Positions 11,741 through 25,900 are shown, numbered from the stretch's first letter. The stretch: DNA of 64,000 nt from Balaenoptera acutorostrata (GCF_949987535.1 NC_080075.1:1984001-2048000); one strand, 5' to 3'. A program made the numbers and translations. Notes: generated by a model not told the origin, from the sequence alone.

Positions 11741-11744
11741 ACTT

Positions 11745-11815
11745 ACAAAAAGTCATTGAATGGTGCACTGAATTTTATGGTATATAAATTATATCTCAAT
11801 AAACCTCTTAGGAAT
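11745..11815 (+). mobile_element. short L1 3' terminus
   Basis: 'ttgaatggtgcactgaattttatggtatataaattatatctcaataaa' type wording at these positions (not reproduced in full) is the common 3' end of older mammalian L1s, with a polyadenylation-like AATAAA. Confidence 0.6.
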
Positions 11816-12289
11816 AAAAGAGGTTTCACAACATATAATGCTGGAATTCCAAATCTGGCAAAGTTTTCAAACGTTCACTAACAAAACTGAAATACAGGAA
11901 AGGAAAATCCAAAAATGTTTTAGTAGAACAGTATATTTGGAGATCTATGTTTACAAAGCAAATTGGGTTTAATTCTAGCACTTAGCCAGAAATATGGGGC
12001 AGTTTTGGGAAGTATTGTCCAACTACTGTGTGGGAGTGGAGATGGCTATCCATTCTGGTAAGTTCAGCAGAATTCCTTACTTCTTTGAAGTCCTACTCAG
12101 TAGGAAATTACAAGGTCTAAAATAGATTATAAGCCTAAAGATAGAAAATGACTGCATTGCTAGTAAAACTACTTAACAATGAAGTTTAAAGTGTATAAAA
12201 TAATTTAAGTATTTCAAATACATAGAAATTTGTGTATATTTGTGCAAAAATCATCAAAACAATGAACTGTATGCTGCCAGGAAAGATAC

Positions 12290-15200
12290 TTAGCTCTTTT
12301 AATTGTGGGACTTAACCATGTAATCACTAAACCTACATAAAAGAATCAAAGCCCCGCAGGAAACAAAGGTGGATGAGGTGAGGGTAAAATTTAGAAAGAC
12401 TGTTATAATGGCAAAGTAGGATAAAAGAATTGCTGATGACATAATAATGAATAAGTCAATCCAACAAGAGGATATAGTATTTGTAAATTCACATTTACCC
12501 AACATAGGAGCACCTAAATGTATAAAGAAAATATTAACAGACCTAAAGGAAGAAAATTGCATCATACAAATAATAGTAGGGGACTTTAATACCCCACTTA
12601 CATCAATGGTTAGATCATCCAGAAAGAAAATCAATAAGGAAATATTGGCCTTAAACAACACTTTAGAACTTATAGCCTTAGTAGATATTTACAGAACATT
12701 CTATTCAAAAACAGCAGAATACACATTCTCTTCAAGTGCACATGGAACGTTCTCCAGGCTAGATCATATGTTAGGCCATAAAACCAGTCTCAATAAATTT
12801 AAGAAGTTTGAAATCATATCCAGCATCTTTTATGAGCACAGTGGTATGAAACTGGGAATCAATTATAAGAAGAAAACTGGAAAAGTCACAAACACATGGA
12901 TACTAAACAACATGCTACTAAACAACCAAAGGTTCAACAAAGAAATCAAAGGGGAAATCAAAAAATACCTGGAGACTAATGAAAATGGAAACACAATACT
13001 CCAAAATCTATAGACTGCAGCAAAAGCAGTTGCAAGACAGAAATCCATAGTGATAAAATCCTACCTCAAAAAATAAGAAAAACCTCAAATAAACAATATA
13101 ACTTTAAACCTAAAGGAACTAGGAGAAGAACAAATGAAGCCAAAAGTCAGTAGAAGAAAGGAACTTGTAAAGCTCAGAGAGGAAATAAATGAAATAGAGA
13201 CTAAAGCAGGAGAAAAGATCAAAGAAACTAAGTGCTGGTTCTTTCAAAATATAAACAAAATGACAAAACTTTAGCCAGATTAATGAAGTAAAAACTAGAG
13301 AGGGCTCAAATAAATAAAATCAGAAATGAAAGTTACAAAAATATAAAATATCATAAGAGATACAAAAATACAAAAACTCATAAGAGATTACTATGAATAA
13401 TTATACACCAACAAACTGGACAACCTAGAAGAAGTGGATAAATTCCTAGAAACAGGCAACCTTCCAAGGCTGAATCATGAAGAAATAGAAAATCTGAATA
13501 GATTTATTACTAGTAAGGAGATTGAATCAGTAATCAAAAAACTCCCAATAAAAAAAGTCCAGAAACAGATGGCTTCACTGGTGAATTCTGTCAGACATTC
13601 AAAAAAGATTTAACACCAATCCTCCAAACTATTCCAAAAAATTGAAAAGGAGGGAACACTTCCAAACTCATTTTACGAAGCCAGCGTCACACTGTTTCAA
13701 AACCAAAGACAAAAAAAAAGAAAATTACAGGCCAATATCCCTGATGAACATAGATGCAAAAATCTTCAACAAAATATTAGCAAACTCATTTCAACAATAC
13801 TTTAAAAGGATCATCCACCATGATCAAATTGGTTTATTAAATGGATGCAAAGATAGTTCAACATCCACAAATCAATCAACATGATACACCACATTCACAA
13901 AGTGAAGAATAAAAGTCATATGACCATTACAACAGATGCAGGAAAAGCACTTGACAAAATTCAATGATAAAACTCTCAATGAAGTGGGTGTAGAGGGAAT
14001 GTAGAAGGAATAAAGGCCAGAGATGATAAACTCACAGCTAACATCATTCTCAATGGGGAAAAGCTGAAAACTTTTCCTCTAAGATAAGGAACAAGACAAG
14101 GATGTTCACTCTCACCATTTTTATTCAACATGGTATTGGAGTCCTAAGCCACAGCAATCAGACAAGAAAAAGAAATAAAAGGAATCCAAATGGGAAAGGA
14201 AGAAGTAAAACTGTCACTGTTTGCAGATGACATGATACTATATATAGAAAACCCTAAAGACGCCACCAAAAATTATTAGAACTAACAAACAAATTCAATA
14301 AAGTTGAAGAATACAAAATCAATATACAGGAATCTGTTGTGTTTCTATACACTAATGATGAAAAATCAGAAAGAGAAATTAAGAAAACAATCTCATTTAC
14401 AATTGCGTCGAAATAAGAAAAATGCCTAGGAACAAATTAAAGCAAGTAGGTGAAAGCCCTGTATAATGAAAACGATAAGACATTGATAAAAGAAATTGAA
14501 GAAGACACAAAAAAATGGAAATCTATACAATGCTTATGAATTGAAAAAATTAATATTGTTAAAGTGTCCATACTACCCAAAGCAATCTACACATTCAATG
14601 CAATCCCTATTAAAATTTCAATGATGTTTTTCATAGAAACAGAACAAATAATCCTGAAATTTATTTGGAACCACAAAAGACCCCAACTACCAAAGCAATC
14701 TTGAGAAAGAAGAACAAAGCTGGAGGTTTCAAAATCCCAGATTTCAAACTACACTACAAAGCTATAGTAATCAAAACAGTATTGTATTAGCATAAAATAA
14801 ACACATGGATCAATGGAGCAGAGTAGAAAGCCCAGAAATAAACCCATGCATATATGGTCAATTAATCTATGACAAAGAATGCAAAAATATACAATGAGGA
14901 AAGGACAGTCTCTTCAGTAAATTGTGTTGGGAAAACTGGGCAACTACATGCAAAAGAATGAAACTGGGCCACTCTCTTACACCATATACAAAAATTAACT
15001 CAAAATGAATCAAAGATTTGAATGTAAGACCTGAAACCATTGAGCCCCTAGAAGAAAACATAGGCAGTGACTTCAGTGACATCAATCTTAGCAATGTTTT
15101 TTTGGATCCGAATCTGCAGGCAAAGGCAACAAGAGTAAAAATAAACAAGTAGAACTACATCAAACTATTCATAAAAAGCCTCTGCACAGCAAAGGAAGCC

Positions 15201-15387
15201 ATCAACAAAATGAAAAGGCTGCCTACTGAATAGGGGAAGATATTTGCAAACCATATCTTTAATGAGGAGTTAATATCCAAAATATATAAATAACTCATAC
15301 AACTCAATAACAACAGCAAAAATCCCAATCAGTTTTAAAAATGGACAAAGTATTTGAATTGATAGTTTTCCAAAGAAGACAAAGGTT
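12290..15387 (+). mobile_element. decayed L1 ORF2, both ends missing
   Basis: Sense L1 from within the endonuclease domain to just past the middle of the C-terminal region. Open remnants include an endonuclease piece (12447-13013; 188 codons with IVGDFNTPL and RLDHMLGHK-like motifs) and an RT piece (13642-13884; [14 protein letters not shown] motif). The RT active-site FADDMILY is readable near 14218-14241, but frameshifts and stops separate all parts. The 5' part of ORF2, ORF1 and the 3'UTR are absent. The copy stops at 'caaagaagaca' (15374-15384) and passes into an AAATT repeat without an L1 3' end, so it is not a standard 5'-truncated insertion. Confidence 0.93.
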
Positions 15388-15422
15388 AAATTAAATTAAA
15401 TTAAATTAATTAAATTAATTGA
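15385..15422. repeat. AAATT-type simple repeat
   Basis: Tandem 'taaat' steps directly abutting the broken 3' side of the L1 fragment. Confidence 0.85.
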
Positions 15423-15424
15423 AA

Positions 15425-18400
15425 ATAGTATTGTTGATGATTCAAACTGGTCTCAACACATAAAAATTTATATTCCCAACTTCAACTTAATTTGAAAACA
15501 AACAATAACCAAAAGTAGCCAATTCTCGATTTATTAAGTTATGCCATGGTCAAAACTAGCAGAAGACCACAGAACCTAACTCCTAGAAGAATCTGTCAGA
15601 GTTGAAAGGCTTCCCAAATAAGCCACCCCTTGTTGGTTGCCCTCTACAAACTTTCTGACAAATGATGACCCTGGTACCTCCCAGCATTTATTCTGATTTT
15701 GGGAATCAACCATTTCAGCATACAAAAATGGAGACCCCCCCAAGCTGTGCCGTGTGCAGCATACACAACTGCACAGCTGGCCCTCTCTTGCCTTGCATGA
15801 CACAGTCAAGGTGAACCTTGCTGTAGGAGAGGCATGTGATCCAGGCTAGCACAATCAGATGCTTCTGCTTAGAGCTGGAATCTTGAACCAAGTGATACAT
15901 TCAATCCAAAGGTGGCACCTGAGAAGGTAGTCCATTAGTTCCTTCTCCCCTGTCCCTGGAGCTGCCCTAGGTATTGATTTGACACTTAATTCTTCAGCTT
16001 TTCCAGCAATTCTGTGGGTTACTTGAACTCTAAGCAATATATATATTTATAGCTGTAGTTACATATTTTTTTAAATTATTCAGAGACTGTTCTAATTGCT
16101 GGCTAAGGACCATGGCTCACACAGTGCCTGTGCTCTGATAGAAAATCATTTCCCCATCAACCGTGTCCTCTGAGCAATTCTGGCTGTAAGACATGCTCCA
16201 TCATACCAGATGACACTTCTACCCCATCGTCCAAACTCTACTTCCTGAGGCTGCCAATCAAACTGAATCCTTTTTCTACGTAATCTCTAAATTCTTAAAG
16301 GTTGGTTCTATGTTCATTCTGCCCACATTTGGCAAAATCTTCCCTGATTTTTCAGCCGGTCTTTTTTTGACAAGTCAGGTATTATACAAATATTCCATTC
16401 CAGCCCCTTAACTTTTTGCATGAAGAAAATGTGTAATCTATGGCCACCAGTTATAGCCTAAAACTTAACAAACATCTTACCAGGCATAGTCTTGGGCATA
16501 ACTGGGACCAAGTGAATGAATATGGATGTTTTAAAAGGAAATGCAGCACAAAGTTAACAAAGAGCTGTGGACAGATGTGTGGGGTTTGGTTTGGTTTTGT
16601 TTTCTATGTTGTTAAGACTCCAGAAAACATCTTGAAAAATAGACAATTTATAAGTAATCCTCGTCCTTAATCTGAGGTGTTTATTTCTGTATTCATCCAC
16701 TTAACTGGCTAGCTTGGGCTCAAGAATTTCCTTAGAAAGAGGACTGTTCCGCTGAGAAATGATGTCCCTTCTTTGCATTTGCTGAGATTCCTGACTACAG
16801 GCTTTCAGAGCTGCCTTAGAGACACTGCTTTTTACATCTCTTTAGGACAGGACCAGTAAATACATTCACTCACAGCTCTTAATCCCACGTCCTCTGCTGT
16901 GCACACACAGTGACTCGGTGTGTGACTCAGGGACCCCTCCCTGGAAGTCCCAGCCCTCCTCAGCCAGGAAGACTTCCTGAACTTCAGGGTGTGATGCAGA
17001 CTTACCTCTGAGGTAGGCCTCATCGAAGCCATTCTGCCCATCCTGCCATTTTACAGTCTATAAATTTCAGTTAACGTTTTATCTTCGTGCTTACACACTG
17101 AGGAAGTTACAAAAGGCCGTACTTAGAAAAGTCAAGTTGATAATCATGGTAAATACCAATCAAACTGAAATATCACATTGGGACAAGCTGATCAGTGCTA
17201 ATTCTGCTGCGATTTTCCTTGTGAATTAAAATAAGAAAATCTTCCCATATTAACTACTGATCGAACATTTATTCAATGTGTCTGAACTTGTTCGAATATA
17301 CACGGGGTGCTTTTGGTTTGCCAGTAGCTGCTGCTGACTCTGTTCCCACTTCACACCCACCTGAGTCAGTCTCCAGAAAGCCCACAGCTCTGTTCTAACT
17401 TAGGATTTGGGGGTAAGCTTGGGGGCCCAGTGGACCCAGCAGGTTCCATCTCTGCACTTCGGGTACAGAGAACAGAAAGGGATGATTCTGGTTTGTCTTC
17501 TCCTGGCCACATCACACCCCGTCTGTCCAAGGCCCAGCAGCTCAGAGAGGAGACAGGCACAAGCGTTGCCGGAAATTTCTCCCTCAGCCACTTTCCCTTT
17601 GCAGCGGCCCCTGTGAGTGAGTGTGTGTCCCTGGTTATGTCAGGTATGCCCATCTCCATCCCAGGATCCAGTAGCGGAGGCAATCAGCCTGTGCTCCTGG
17701 AGGGCAGGGATGAGATCACATCATGAACTCAGGGTTTGTTGTTTCATCCCAAGTGCCATGCATAAGATGAAAACCCTCACGTAATTGAAGACAGGGAAGA
17801 AAAATGTGAGAAATCAGCTCATAGACAAGCAGTAAACCTTCTGAAAGTGGAAGGAGAATCAATCCAAAAAGTACTTCTCGGGAACAATATATTAAAATGA
17901 ACATACATATATACCATATATATTTACATACATCACCACAATTCCATGCCAATTAACTTCACCAAGATTTCAGATGTCTATATTTCAAACTCAAGAAGCA
18001 AACAGGGCGAAAATGCCTCAAAATCAGCAAAATTTAATCTCAAAAATCTGTCTATTTTATAAACACTATGTTATTTATATGTTAGTGTATATATATACAT
18101 ACATATATATGTTATAAATACATGATACTATTATGACATGTCTAATACAATTTGTCCCATGGAAGCATGCAATGAATCAAGTAAAACCTCTATCTTCATG
18201 GTGTGCACCACTCAAAGAAAACTTCACTAAATAGAGGGACCACATTCCCAATCCAGCTTATCAGACTTACTTAACAGCTTAGGGACAGTGTCCACAGGAG
18301 GCCCGAACAAAAGATTGTTGGGTCATTCACCATTTCCTTTAGTCTTGTGAAAATAATCCAGAATTTATAATCATGAGGATAGCAATGATGCTTACATTTC

Positions 18401-18450
18401 ATGTTGGAGTTTTAAATCAGTTTCTTAGCCATTATGTGGTTTGACCTCAC
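15425..18450. other. 3 kb of mainly unique DNA
   Basis: I cannot support any gene. The overlapping frames near 17366-17726 lie in a locally GC-richer stretch, but no domain, splice-site pattern or codon bias convinces me. A TA-rich tract lies at about 18085-18115. An enhancer or unannotated exon could be here; only cross-species alignment would show it. Confidence 0.4.
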
Positions 18451-18454
18451 CACA

Positions 18455-18560
18455 ACGGATATTAGTTATTCATAGCAATCATTACCTCCATTTTACAGAA
18501 GAGAAAAAGCAAACTCTGAAAGTTTGTCACTTCTCAGAGGCTGTACAGTTAGTCCTTAAA
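18455..18560 (-). mobile_element. MIR, antisense
   Basis: 'cctccattttacagaagag' followed by 'aaagtttgtcacttctcagagg' and 'ctgtacagttag' matches the reverse complement of the MIR core (…ctcatctgtaaaatgg…). Confidence 0.65.
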
Positions 18561-18674
18561 CCCAGATCTTAGGGGTAAAATCCAGTGCTTTTTCTGCTAA
18601 GCTGCTTCTTCTGTGATAACTTACATTTCTAAAGTAAGCAGCATTTACAAAGCATGGAGGCAAGTGGGGCAGAT

Positions 18675-18765
18675 ACTGTAGTCCCAAATTTCAGACTAGG
18701 AAGCTGAGGCTCTGAGCATTAAATGACTTTCCTAAGAACCTCTAACTGGTTTGTAAGTGAAAAAA
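18675..18765 (-). mobile_element. MIR-like core, antisense
   Basis: 'ggaagctgaggctctgagca' then 'taaatgactttcctaag' resembles reverse-complement MIR core. It may be a second MIR beside the one at 18455. Confidence 0.55.
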
Positions 18766-19084
18766 AAATAATGGATTCAAATCAAAGAGTCTTGAGTTCA
18801 AGTTCAGCCTTCTCTTCCTAGCAGCACGATGACCAAGAGGCCAGAGGTAAAATCTCGCTCACAAGAGACCCGAGCTTTGGAGTCAGAGCTGGGCTCCCAC
18901 TCCCGTTGCACCTTGAGCCGTGGGCTGGACTGTGTAACCATCTCAGGATCAGAGCCCTCCTGCCTCATCCAACATCTCAGACCCAATGTGATGAAGCTGA
19001 ACTTGGGATTCACGGCGGCTTCTCCTAACACGTTGCTGTTTTAAGGGCGCCTCCCTTTGTGATGGGTACCAGGCCCCACCCAGT

Positions 19085-19545
19085 GGAGTGACCAGACGCT
19101 GGCCTGGTCCTGCCCCTCAGCCGCCCAACCAGCCTGTAGCGGACTCACGCCTGCCCTGCTCCACTCCCTGTGGGTCCCACACTGCTCCCTGCTCCTCCTT
19201 CCAACCTCTTCTCAGCTCTGCAAACAATCCAGCCTCATCAGATCAGGTCCCTTCTCCACCCAAAATCCTGTAACCGTTTCACATTGTTCTGGCAAAAAGC
19301 AAAGTCCCCTCGTGGCCCTGCATGACCTGGACACGGCCTCCTGAATCAACCCCATCTCAATCTCCATCCCCATCCTTCTGGACACAGGGCTCTGTGCTGA
19401 GACCCTTATGTCATTATCTCATGAGTTCTCAAAAGCTCCACCAACCCACACAGGAGTATTACACAGCTCGTGCACTAGACCTCTCTGTACTGTACTGGTT
19501 CTTATGCATAACAAGGAAAGTCAAATAAATATTTTGGAACTATTA
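19085..19545 (+). mobile_element. LINE-2 (L2) fragment, sense
   Basis: 'cagatcaggtcccttctccac', 'caaaaagcaaagtcccctcg', 'tggccctgcatgacctgg' follow L2 consensus order. The short frames over this stretch are shadows of the fossil. Confidence 0.65.
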
Positions 19546-19549
19546 GGGT

Positions 19550-20340
19550 TTTTTTTTTTCTTTTGGTCTCCATTTCCAAGCTTAATCTCTTATTACTGTT
19601 AAAGCATATGCTATTAAAACACTTAGTATTCAATCAAAGTAGATTTACTGAGCCTGGCTTACCAGTATGAAACATAAGACGTGAAATCCAAACACATTTG
19701 CAGAACAATAGAAATCCTTAATTACTAATGGTTATAAGAAAACCGATACTTGGCCCTAAATTTCTCAATGAAAATTCAACTCATGAATCCTCAAATTGTT
19801 CTTTTTTCAACAGAGGTTTGAATTTGTGTTTGCTATTCACTGGTGACACGTGTACACAAGTATCTGCATACACAGCCCCTGACACTGAAGAACCACAGCA
19901 CAACTTAGGAAACTGCCTGCTTGTCCTTCTTTTAGGAAGCAGAATTGGAAAACGACTACTGGTATACTTTTTATCAGACTTTCAAGTTTGGTATTTCAGA
20001 GTTTATACTTTATTGGGTTATTCAATCGGTGATATTAAATGTTAGATTGGCCCTGCCTGGGGTAAATCTTTGGTCAAAGTACTTATTTTGTCAACGAAGA
20101 AAATAATAGTTTTAAGTTTCTGGGAGGTCTCACAAGATGGGAAGGGGGAGGTGAAGACTATGAACAGTGTGAGGTAGGGAATCCAATCCTAGTTACTGTG
20201 AGAAATTTATGATTTCTTTTGGGGGAAAAACTGAATTCTGCCTGTTCCAGGAAAGTGCATGAGCATTAGAGTTTATGGCAGCCACTGTGGATCAAGATTT
20301 TATTCTTTCCTTGTAGAATATCCAATAAAGTGTAGATTTT
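19550..20340. other. unique DNA
   Basis: No exon or repeat family recognised. The 105-codon plus-strand frame at 19728-20045 has no recognisable domain. Confidence 0.4.
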
Positions 20341-20344
20341 AAAA

Positions 20345-22162
20345 AGAGATAGAATAAATTAAACCAAGGACTTGAAAGAGCTGTACACTGAAAACTATAA
20401 GACAGCAGTGAAAGAAATTGAAGAAAACACCAGTAAATGGAAAGATATTCTGTGCTCATGGATTGGAAGTCTTAATATTGTTAAAATGTCCATGCTACCC
20501 AAAGAAATCTACATATTCAATGCAATTGTTATCAAAACTCCGGTGACATTTTTCACAGAAATAGAATAAAAAATTCTAAAACTCATATGGAACCACAAAA
20601 GACCCCAAATAGCCAAAGCAACCTTGAGAAAGAAGAACAAAATTGGAGGCATCATGCTCCCTGATCTCAAACTATATTACAAAGCTATAGTAATCAAAAC
20701 AATCAATTAATTTATAACAAAGGAGTCAAGAATATACAATGGAAAAAGGACAGTCTCTTCAATAAATGGTGCTGGGGAAACTGGACAGCCACATGCAAAA
20801 GAATGAAACTGGACCTCTATCTAACACCATATACAAAAATACTCACTCAAAATGGATTAAAGGCTTGAATGTAAGACTTTAAACCATAAAACTCCTAAAA
20901 GAAAACACAGGCGGTAACTTCATTGACGTTAATCTTTTTTGGATCTGAATCCACGGCAAGGTCAACAAAAGCAAAAATAAACAAGTGGGACTACATCAAA
21001 CCAAAAACTTCTGCACAGTAAAGGAAACTGTCAGCAAAATGAAAAGGCAATCTTTATGGAACGGAAGAAAATATTTGCAAATCAATATCTTGTAAGGGGT
21101 TAATATCCAAAATACATAAAGAACACATACAACTCAATAGCAAAAACACAATCAATTAAAAAATGGGCAGAGGATCTGAGTAGATGTTTTTCCAAAGAAG
21201 ACATACAGATGACCAACAGACGCATGAAAAGGTGCTCAGCATTGTTAATCATCAGAGAAATGCAGATTAAAACAACCATAAGATATCACCTCACAGCTGT
21301 CAGATAGGCTGTCATCAAAAAGAACACAAACAACAAATGTTGGGCAGGATGTACAGAGAAGGGAACCCTCTTGCACTGTTGGCGGGATATTAATTGGTGC
21401 AGCCGCTATGGAGAACAGTGTGGAGGTTCTTCAAAAACCTAAAAATAGAACTACCACGTGATCCAATAACTTCACTCCTGAATATAAATCTGAAGAAAAT
21501 GAACACATTAATTTGAAAAGATACATGCACTGCTATGTTCATAGAACAGTGTTATTTACAATAGCCAAGACATGGAAACAACCTAATTGTCCACTGATAG
21601 ATGAATGGATAAAGAAGTTGTGGTAGATATGCAACGAAGTATTACTCAGCCGCAAAAAAGGGTGAAATTTTGCTCTTTGAGACAACATGGATGAACCTCA
21701 AGGACATTATACTCAGTGAAATAAGTCAAACAGAGAAAGACAAATACCGTATGATTTCACTTGCATGTGAAATCTAAAACCAAAAATTTTTAATGAGCTC
21801 ATAGATACAGAAAACAGATTTGTGGTTGCCAAGGGCAGGGAACGGTGAGTGAATGAAATGGCTGAATAGGGTAAAAGGTACATATTTCCCGTTATAAAAT
21901 AAATAAGTCATGGTGATGTCATGTACAGCACGGTGACTATAATTAATAATACTCTATTGTATATTTGAAAGTTGCTAAGTAGACCTTAAGAGTTCTCACC
22001 ACAACAAAAAATATCTGTAACTATATGTGGTAATGCATGGTAACTTAGACTTATTGTGGTGATCATTTCACAACATATACAAATATCTAATCATTATGGT
22101 GCACATTTGAAACTAGTACAATGTTGTATGTCAATTATACCTCAATAAAAAAAAAAGTATGG
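20345..22162 (+). mobile_element. 5'-truncated L1 with 3'UTR and A tail
   Basis: Begins within the post-RT part of ORF2 ('actgaaaactataagacagc'), runs through the C-terminal segment and 3'UTR, and ends with 'cctcaataaaaaaaaaa'. About 100 bases present in sibling copies between 'gtaatcaaaaca' and 'tcaattaatttataac' are missing near 20701. Multiple stops; no functional frame. Confidence 0.92.
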
Positions 22163-22344
22163 GATTTTTTTAAATGACTGAATGAAAACCGACTTCATAA
22201 TAATCAACATATGCCTGTGTATTTTTAAATGTTAATACTTATGCAATTCTGCATACTTTGTTTGAATGAAATAAAGCATAGTATCAAGTCAGATTACTGA
22301 GTCATTGGGAGAAAAAAAAAAGTAAACACTTTTTTGAAGAATTG

Positions 22345-22905
22345 CCAACCTGTTTTCCCCAATGGCTGTCCTTGTGCATATCCTCAAAAGAATTGAAAGC
22401 AGGGACTCAAACAGAAACTTGAACACCCATGGTCACAGCACCATTATTCACAATAGCCAAAACGTAGAAACAACCCAAGTGCCCATCAACAGAGGATGGA
22501 TAAACAAAATGTGGTCTATACTTGCCGTGGAATATTATTCAGGCTTAAGAAGAAACAAAATTTTGATACATGCTATGATAAGGATGAACTCTGAAAACAT
22601 GCTAAATGAAATAAGCCAGACACAAAAGGACAAATATCATACAATTCCACTTAGATGAGGTCCCCAGAAGAGTCAAATTTATAGAGAAAGAAAGTAGAAT
22701 GGTGGGTGCCAGGGGTGGGGGAGGGGAAATGGGAGTTTTGTTCAATAGGGACAGAGTTCATATTTGAGATGATGAAAAAACTCTGGAAATGGGTAGTGAT
22801 GGTGATTATACTACATTGCAAAAGTACGTAATGCCACTGAGCTGTGCACTTTAAAATAGAAAAGCTTATGTTATGTATATTTTACCACAATTTTAAAAAT
22901 CACTT
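22345..22905 (+). mobile_element. older L1 3' end, sense
   Basis: 'accattattcacaatagcc', 'atgggtgccaggggtggggg'-like and 'gagctgtgcactttaaaat' are typical of an older L1 subfamily's C-terminal ORF2 and 3'UTR. More diverged than the L1 just upstream. A 98-codon frame at 22362-22658 is a residue of ORF2 (HNSQNVE…VPINRGWINKMW region). Confidence 0.8.
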
Positions 22906-25900
22906 AAAATGAAAAAATTTAGCAGAGTTTACATCTTTAGAATGTATAAAGAGAAGTATGGGCTCTTTGATTCATTCATTAGCTCTGAGGGCTAGGTGAC
23001 ATGGAGCCAAGGGCTAGATTATGGGATATAGATATCTCATCCCCAAATTCCGAAGCCGAGTAAGCAGTCTTCAACAATGCTAACCTTTCCCAACTAAATG
23101 GAAGGACCGTAATCATGTTGTGGGGATTTAAGAAAGAAAAGGAAAATAATGCAGGGGAGGGGGGAGAATATTACATGTTCCAATTATACTGAAGTAAACA
23201 TCCTCAGCCTGTGCTTTACAATAAACAATTGCAAAAGAAAACGAAAAAGGAGAATTGAAATGAGAACATTTAAACAATTTGCCAATGAACGCACACCTAG
23301 AAATCAAGCTGAGATTAAAACCTAAGTCTTCTAAGATTAAAAGCCCAGTGTTTGCTCCATATGACTACACACGGAAAAACAAAACACACACATACAAACA
23401 CGCAAGCATGTGCGCCCACACCAACTTTTGTTTTAAAAGAGTCACGTAACTAACTTGTTCCGACTATCCCTTCTGATCCTGACTCATCTAATCCTACCCC
23501 TGGTCTGCATACTCAAGCCCGCAAGCCCATCCTATATGTGGATTGTGTGTTTGTATGAGTAATTGACCACAGACAGAAGGAATGGAAATGTCAGCTGTTC
23601 TCAGCCACTGCCGAAGGGGCCCAGCACCCCCTGCCCTGGACCACTTCCCCAGGTAGCCCCACCAGAATTGGTCACGGTTAGTGGATTGGATTAGACCCAC
23701 CCTATTCGTCACACGTTTCCACTGGGACCTCAGAATATCCGCCTTTGGTCTGAAATTGCAAGTGGTTGGTATTTCACTGAAAGCAAACAGCACAGAGACA
23801 AACGTGCCGATGGCCACATGCTCAGCGTGGCTGTCCTCTCCCAACTTTGCCCCTGCTTTGTCTTTAACGAGATCAGGTTGGGATCAGGTTTCCGAGGCTG
23901 AAATTCAAAGCCACTGCTGCAGCGCAAGGCTGGCTGCGTCTGTAGTAACCGACGGTCCCCTCGGGCTAGCGAGAGGCCTGACCCTCCTGGCAGCCTCTCG
24001 TCACCCTGGAGGAGGGCTATTTCCTCTCCCTTTATTGGCACAGTTGCCAACTGTGTTGGTTTATTATCAGCTGAGGTTTGGGGACACCTCAGTTACAGCG
24101 TTTGGTTTTGAATTTGCAATTGTCCCATTACACTAATCTCACTCTCTGAGTCTTTAATGAAATCCCTCAGGTACAGGGTCTCTGGTCGCTTCGCTTTGTG
24201 TCCTGCCGACCTCACTGCTTGAGTTCCCGCCCAACAGCCGCCCAGAGAACAAACCCTCAAAAAACTGTAAATTCACCCAATTTCCTTAAGGCCCTTTAAG
24301 CCCATCACTTACAAAGGCCGGTGTGTTTTCCTTGATGGTCCTATTGGGAAACCATATTTACATCAATCTGGGTTTCTCAAAGTTATTTCTACAGTGAACA
24401 CTTGCTATTCCTCCTTCCTATTTGATTGAAGCAAATTCCTTTTTACAAGGGATCAATGAATTTTTATCTTCTTTTCTTTGTTGGGGGGCGGGGAATCAAG
24501 AGTCAACCAAGTATTGCCTTGTATTTTTACAAAAACCCACCCAATGTCTCAGCCAGTCACAGCCCCGTGGCCCCTCCACCTTTTCTAGCTCTGGTGGTGC
24601 ATAAACGTGATTTACACCAGACCACCCAGCAGTCACCCCCCAAAGACACAGCAAATGCTCCCCTTGCCCTAGTCTTCCTTTCCCGGGCCACGTGTGTGTC
24701 AATCATGGGGCTTCAGGCAATTTCAAAGCATCTGGCCTGTGTGCTTCCACATATGGAAAGGAAATTGGGCCCAACAATCATAAAATAACCAAAAACATGT
24801 GTCTTCTCCCCGTCACTCCCAGTTTCTAATTAAGCTCCTTCCTATAAGCGTTCCCAGCAGATATTGCAAACCCCGTCACTTTCTTTTCTATCCTGTCATA
24901 CGCAGCTTGATTTATGGGCTGGCTTCTGCACACTGCAAATACAGAAGTGTGGCAACCCCAGTCAACGGCAGTCATAGTAAAGCAGGTGGGTAATGCTCAG
25001 CGCACAATCACTGGAAATGCACATTCGCAAAACCCTATCAGTGTCATTTGGGTCCATATCAAGTCTGCACCTGTACCTGTGCATGGCCACGCACATATCT
25101 GTGTATATGGTGCCTAGGGCCCAGGGGCCACATGCACCATCTCCAACTCTTCATCACAGCTGGGACCTCTGCGGGCCGGCTCCCACCAGGCCAGCAATTC
25201 TACCACCTGAGTATGGGAGGTTCTGGGGCCACGTTAACAATCCGGTCACAAGGAATAATCACTGTAATGTCCCAGGTGTTCTTCTCATGTGGGAAAACCC
25301 AACATGGGTACCAGGAGGCCATATGGCTTCCTGTAGAGCCAGGATGTAAATACTTCCTTTCTCCGGGGCTCACTCAGCGTCATGGGCAACTGTCAGCTTC
25401 CTTGTACTGAGTGCCCTGCCCAGTGCTTCGTCCCAGGCACTTGTGGCCAGTTCTGGGGGAGAATACGGCTGCGGGGAGAGAGAAGGGTGGGAGGGGAGAG
25501 GAGGGAGGGAGAGCCGCAAGAAGAGAAAGGAGGTCGGGAGGAACACACAGAATTTAAAATGGAGAGAAACAGATAGTAACTTAAAAAAAAAAAACCAACT
25601 CTGCATTTATAAAATGACAACCTTAAAAGCGCTATTAAATTACAACTACTTGGTGTGAGGATGATACTGAGAACTGACCTAGATAGATCAGGAAAGGTGT
25701 GTGGAAAGTTTATCTCCCTTTTCTTATTAAGCGAGACCCCTGTGTAGCTCTGTGTGAGTGTGTGTGTGTGTGTAAGTGTGTGTACTGGAGGAGTTGTCTA
25801 GAACCCAAAGGAAGGCTTCAAATATGCTGAAACAATTGAAAAGACCTACTTTCTTTCACCTGTAATATTGCCCACCACAGTTATGAAAGGATCCGAGGGC

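Noticed and set aside
23681..24136. 151-codon plus-strand frame, the longest outside recognised repeats
   Set aside because: No recognisable domain, overlaps an equally long antisense frame, and no convincing initiation or splice context.
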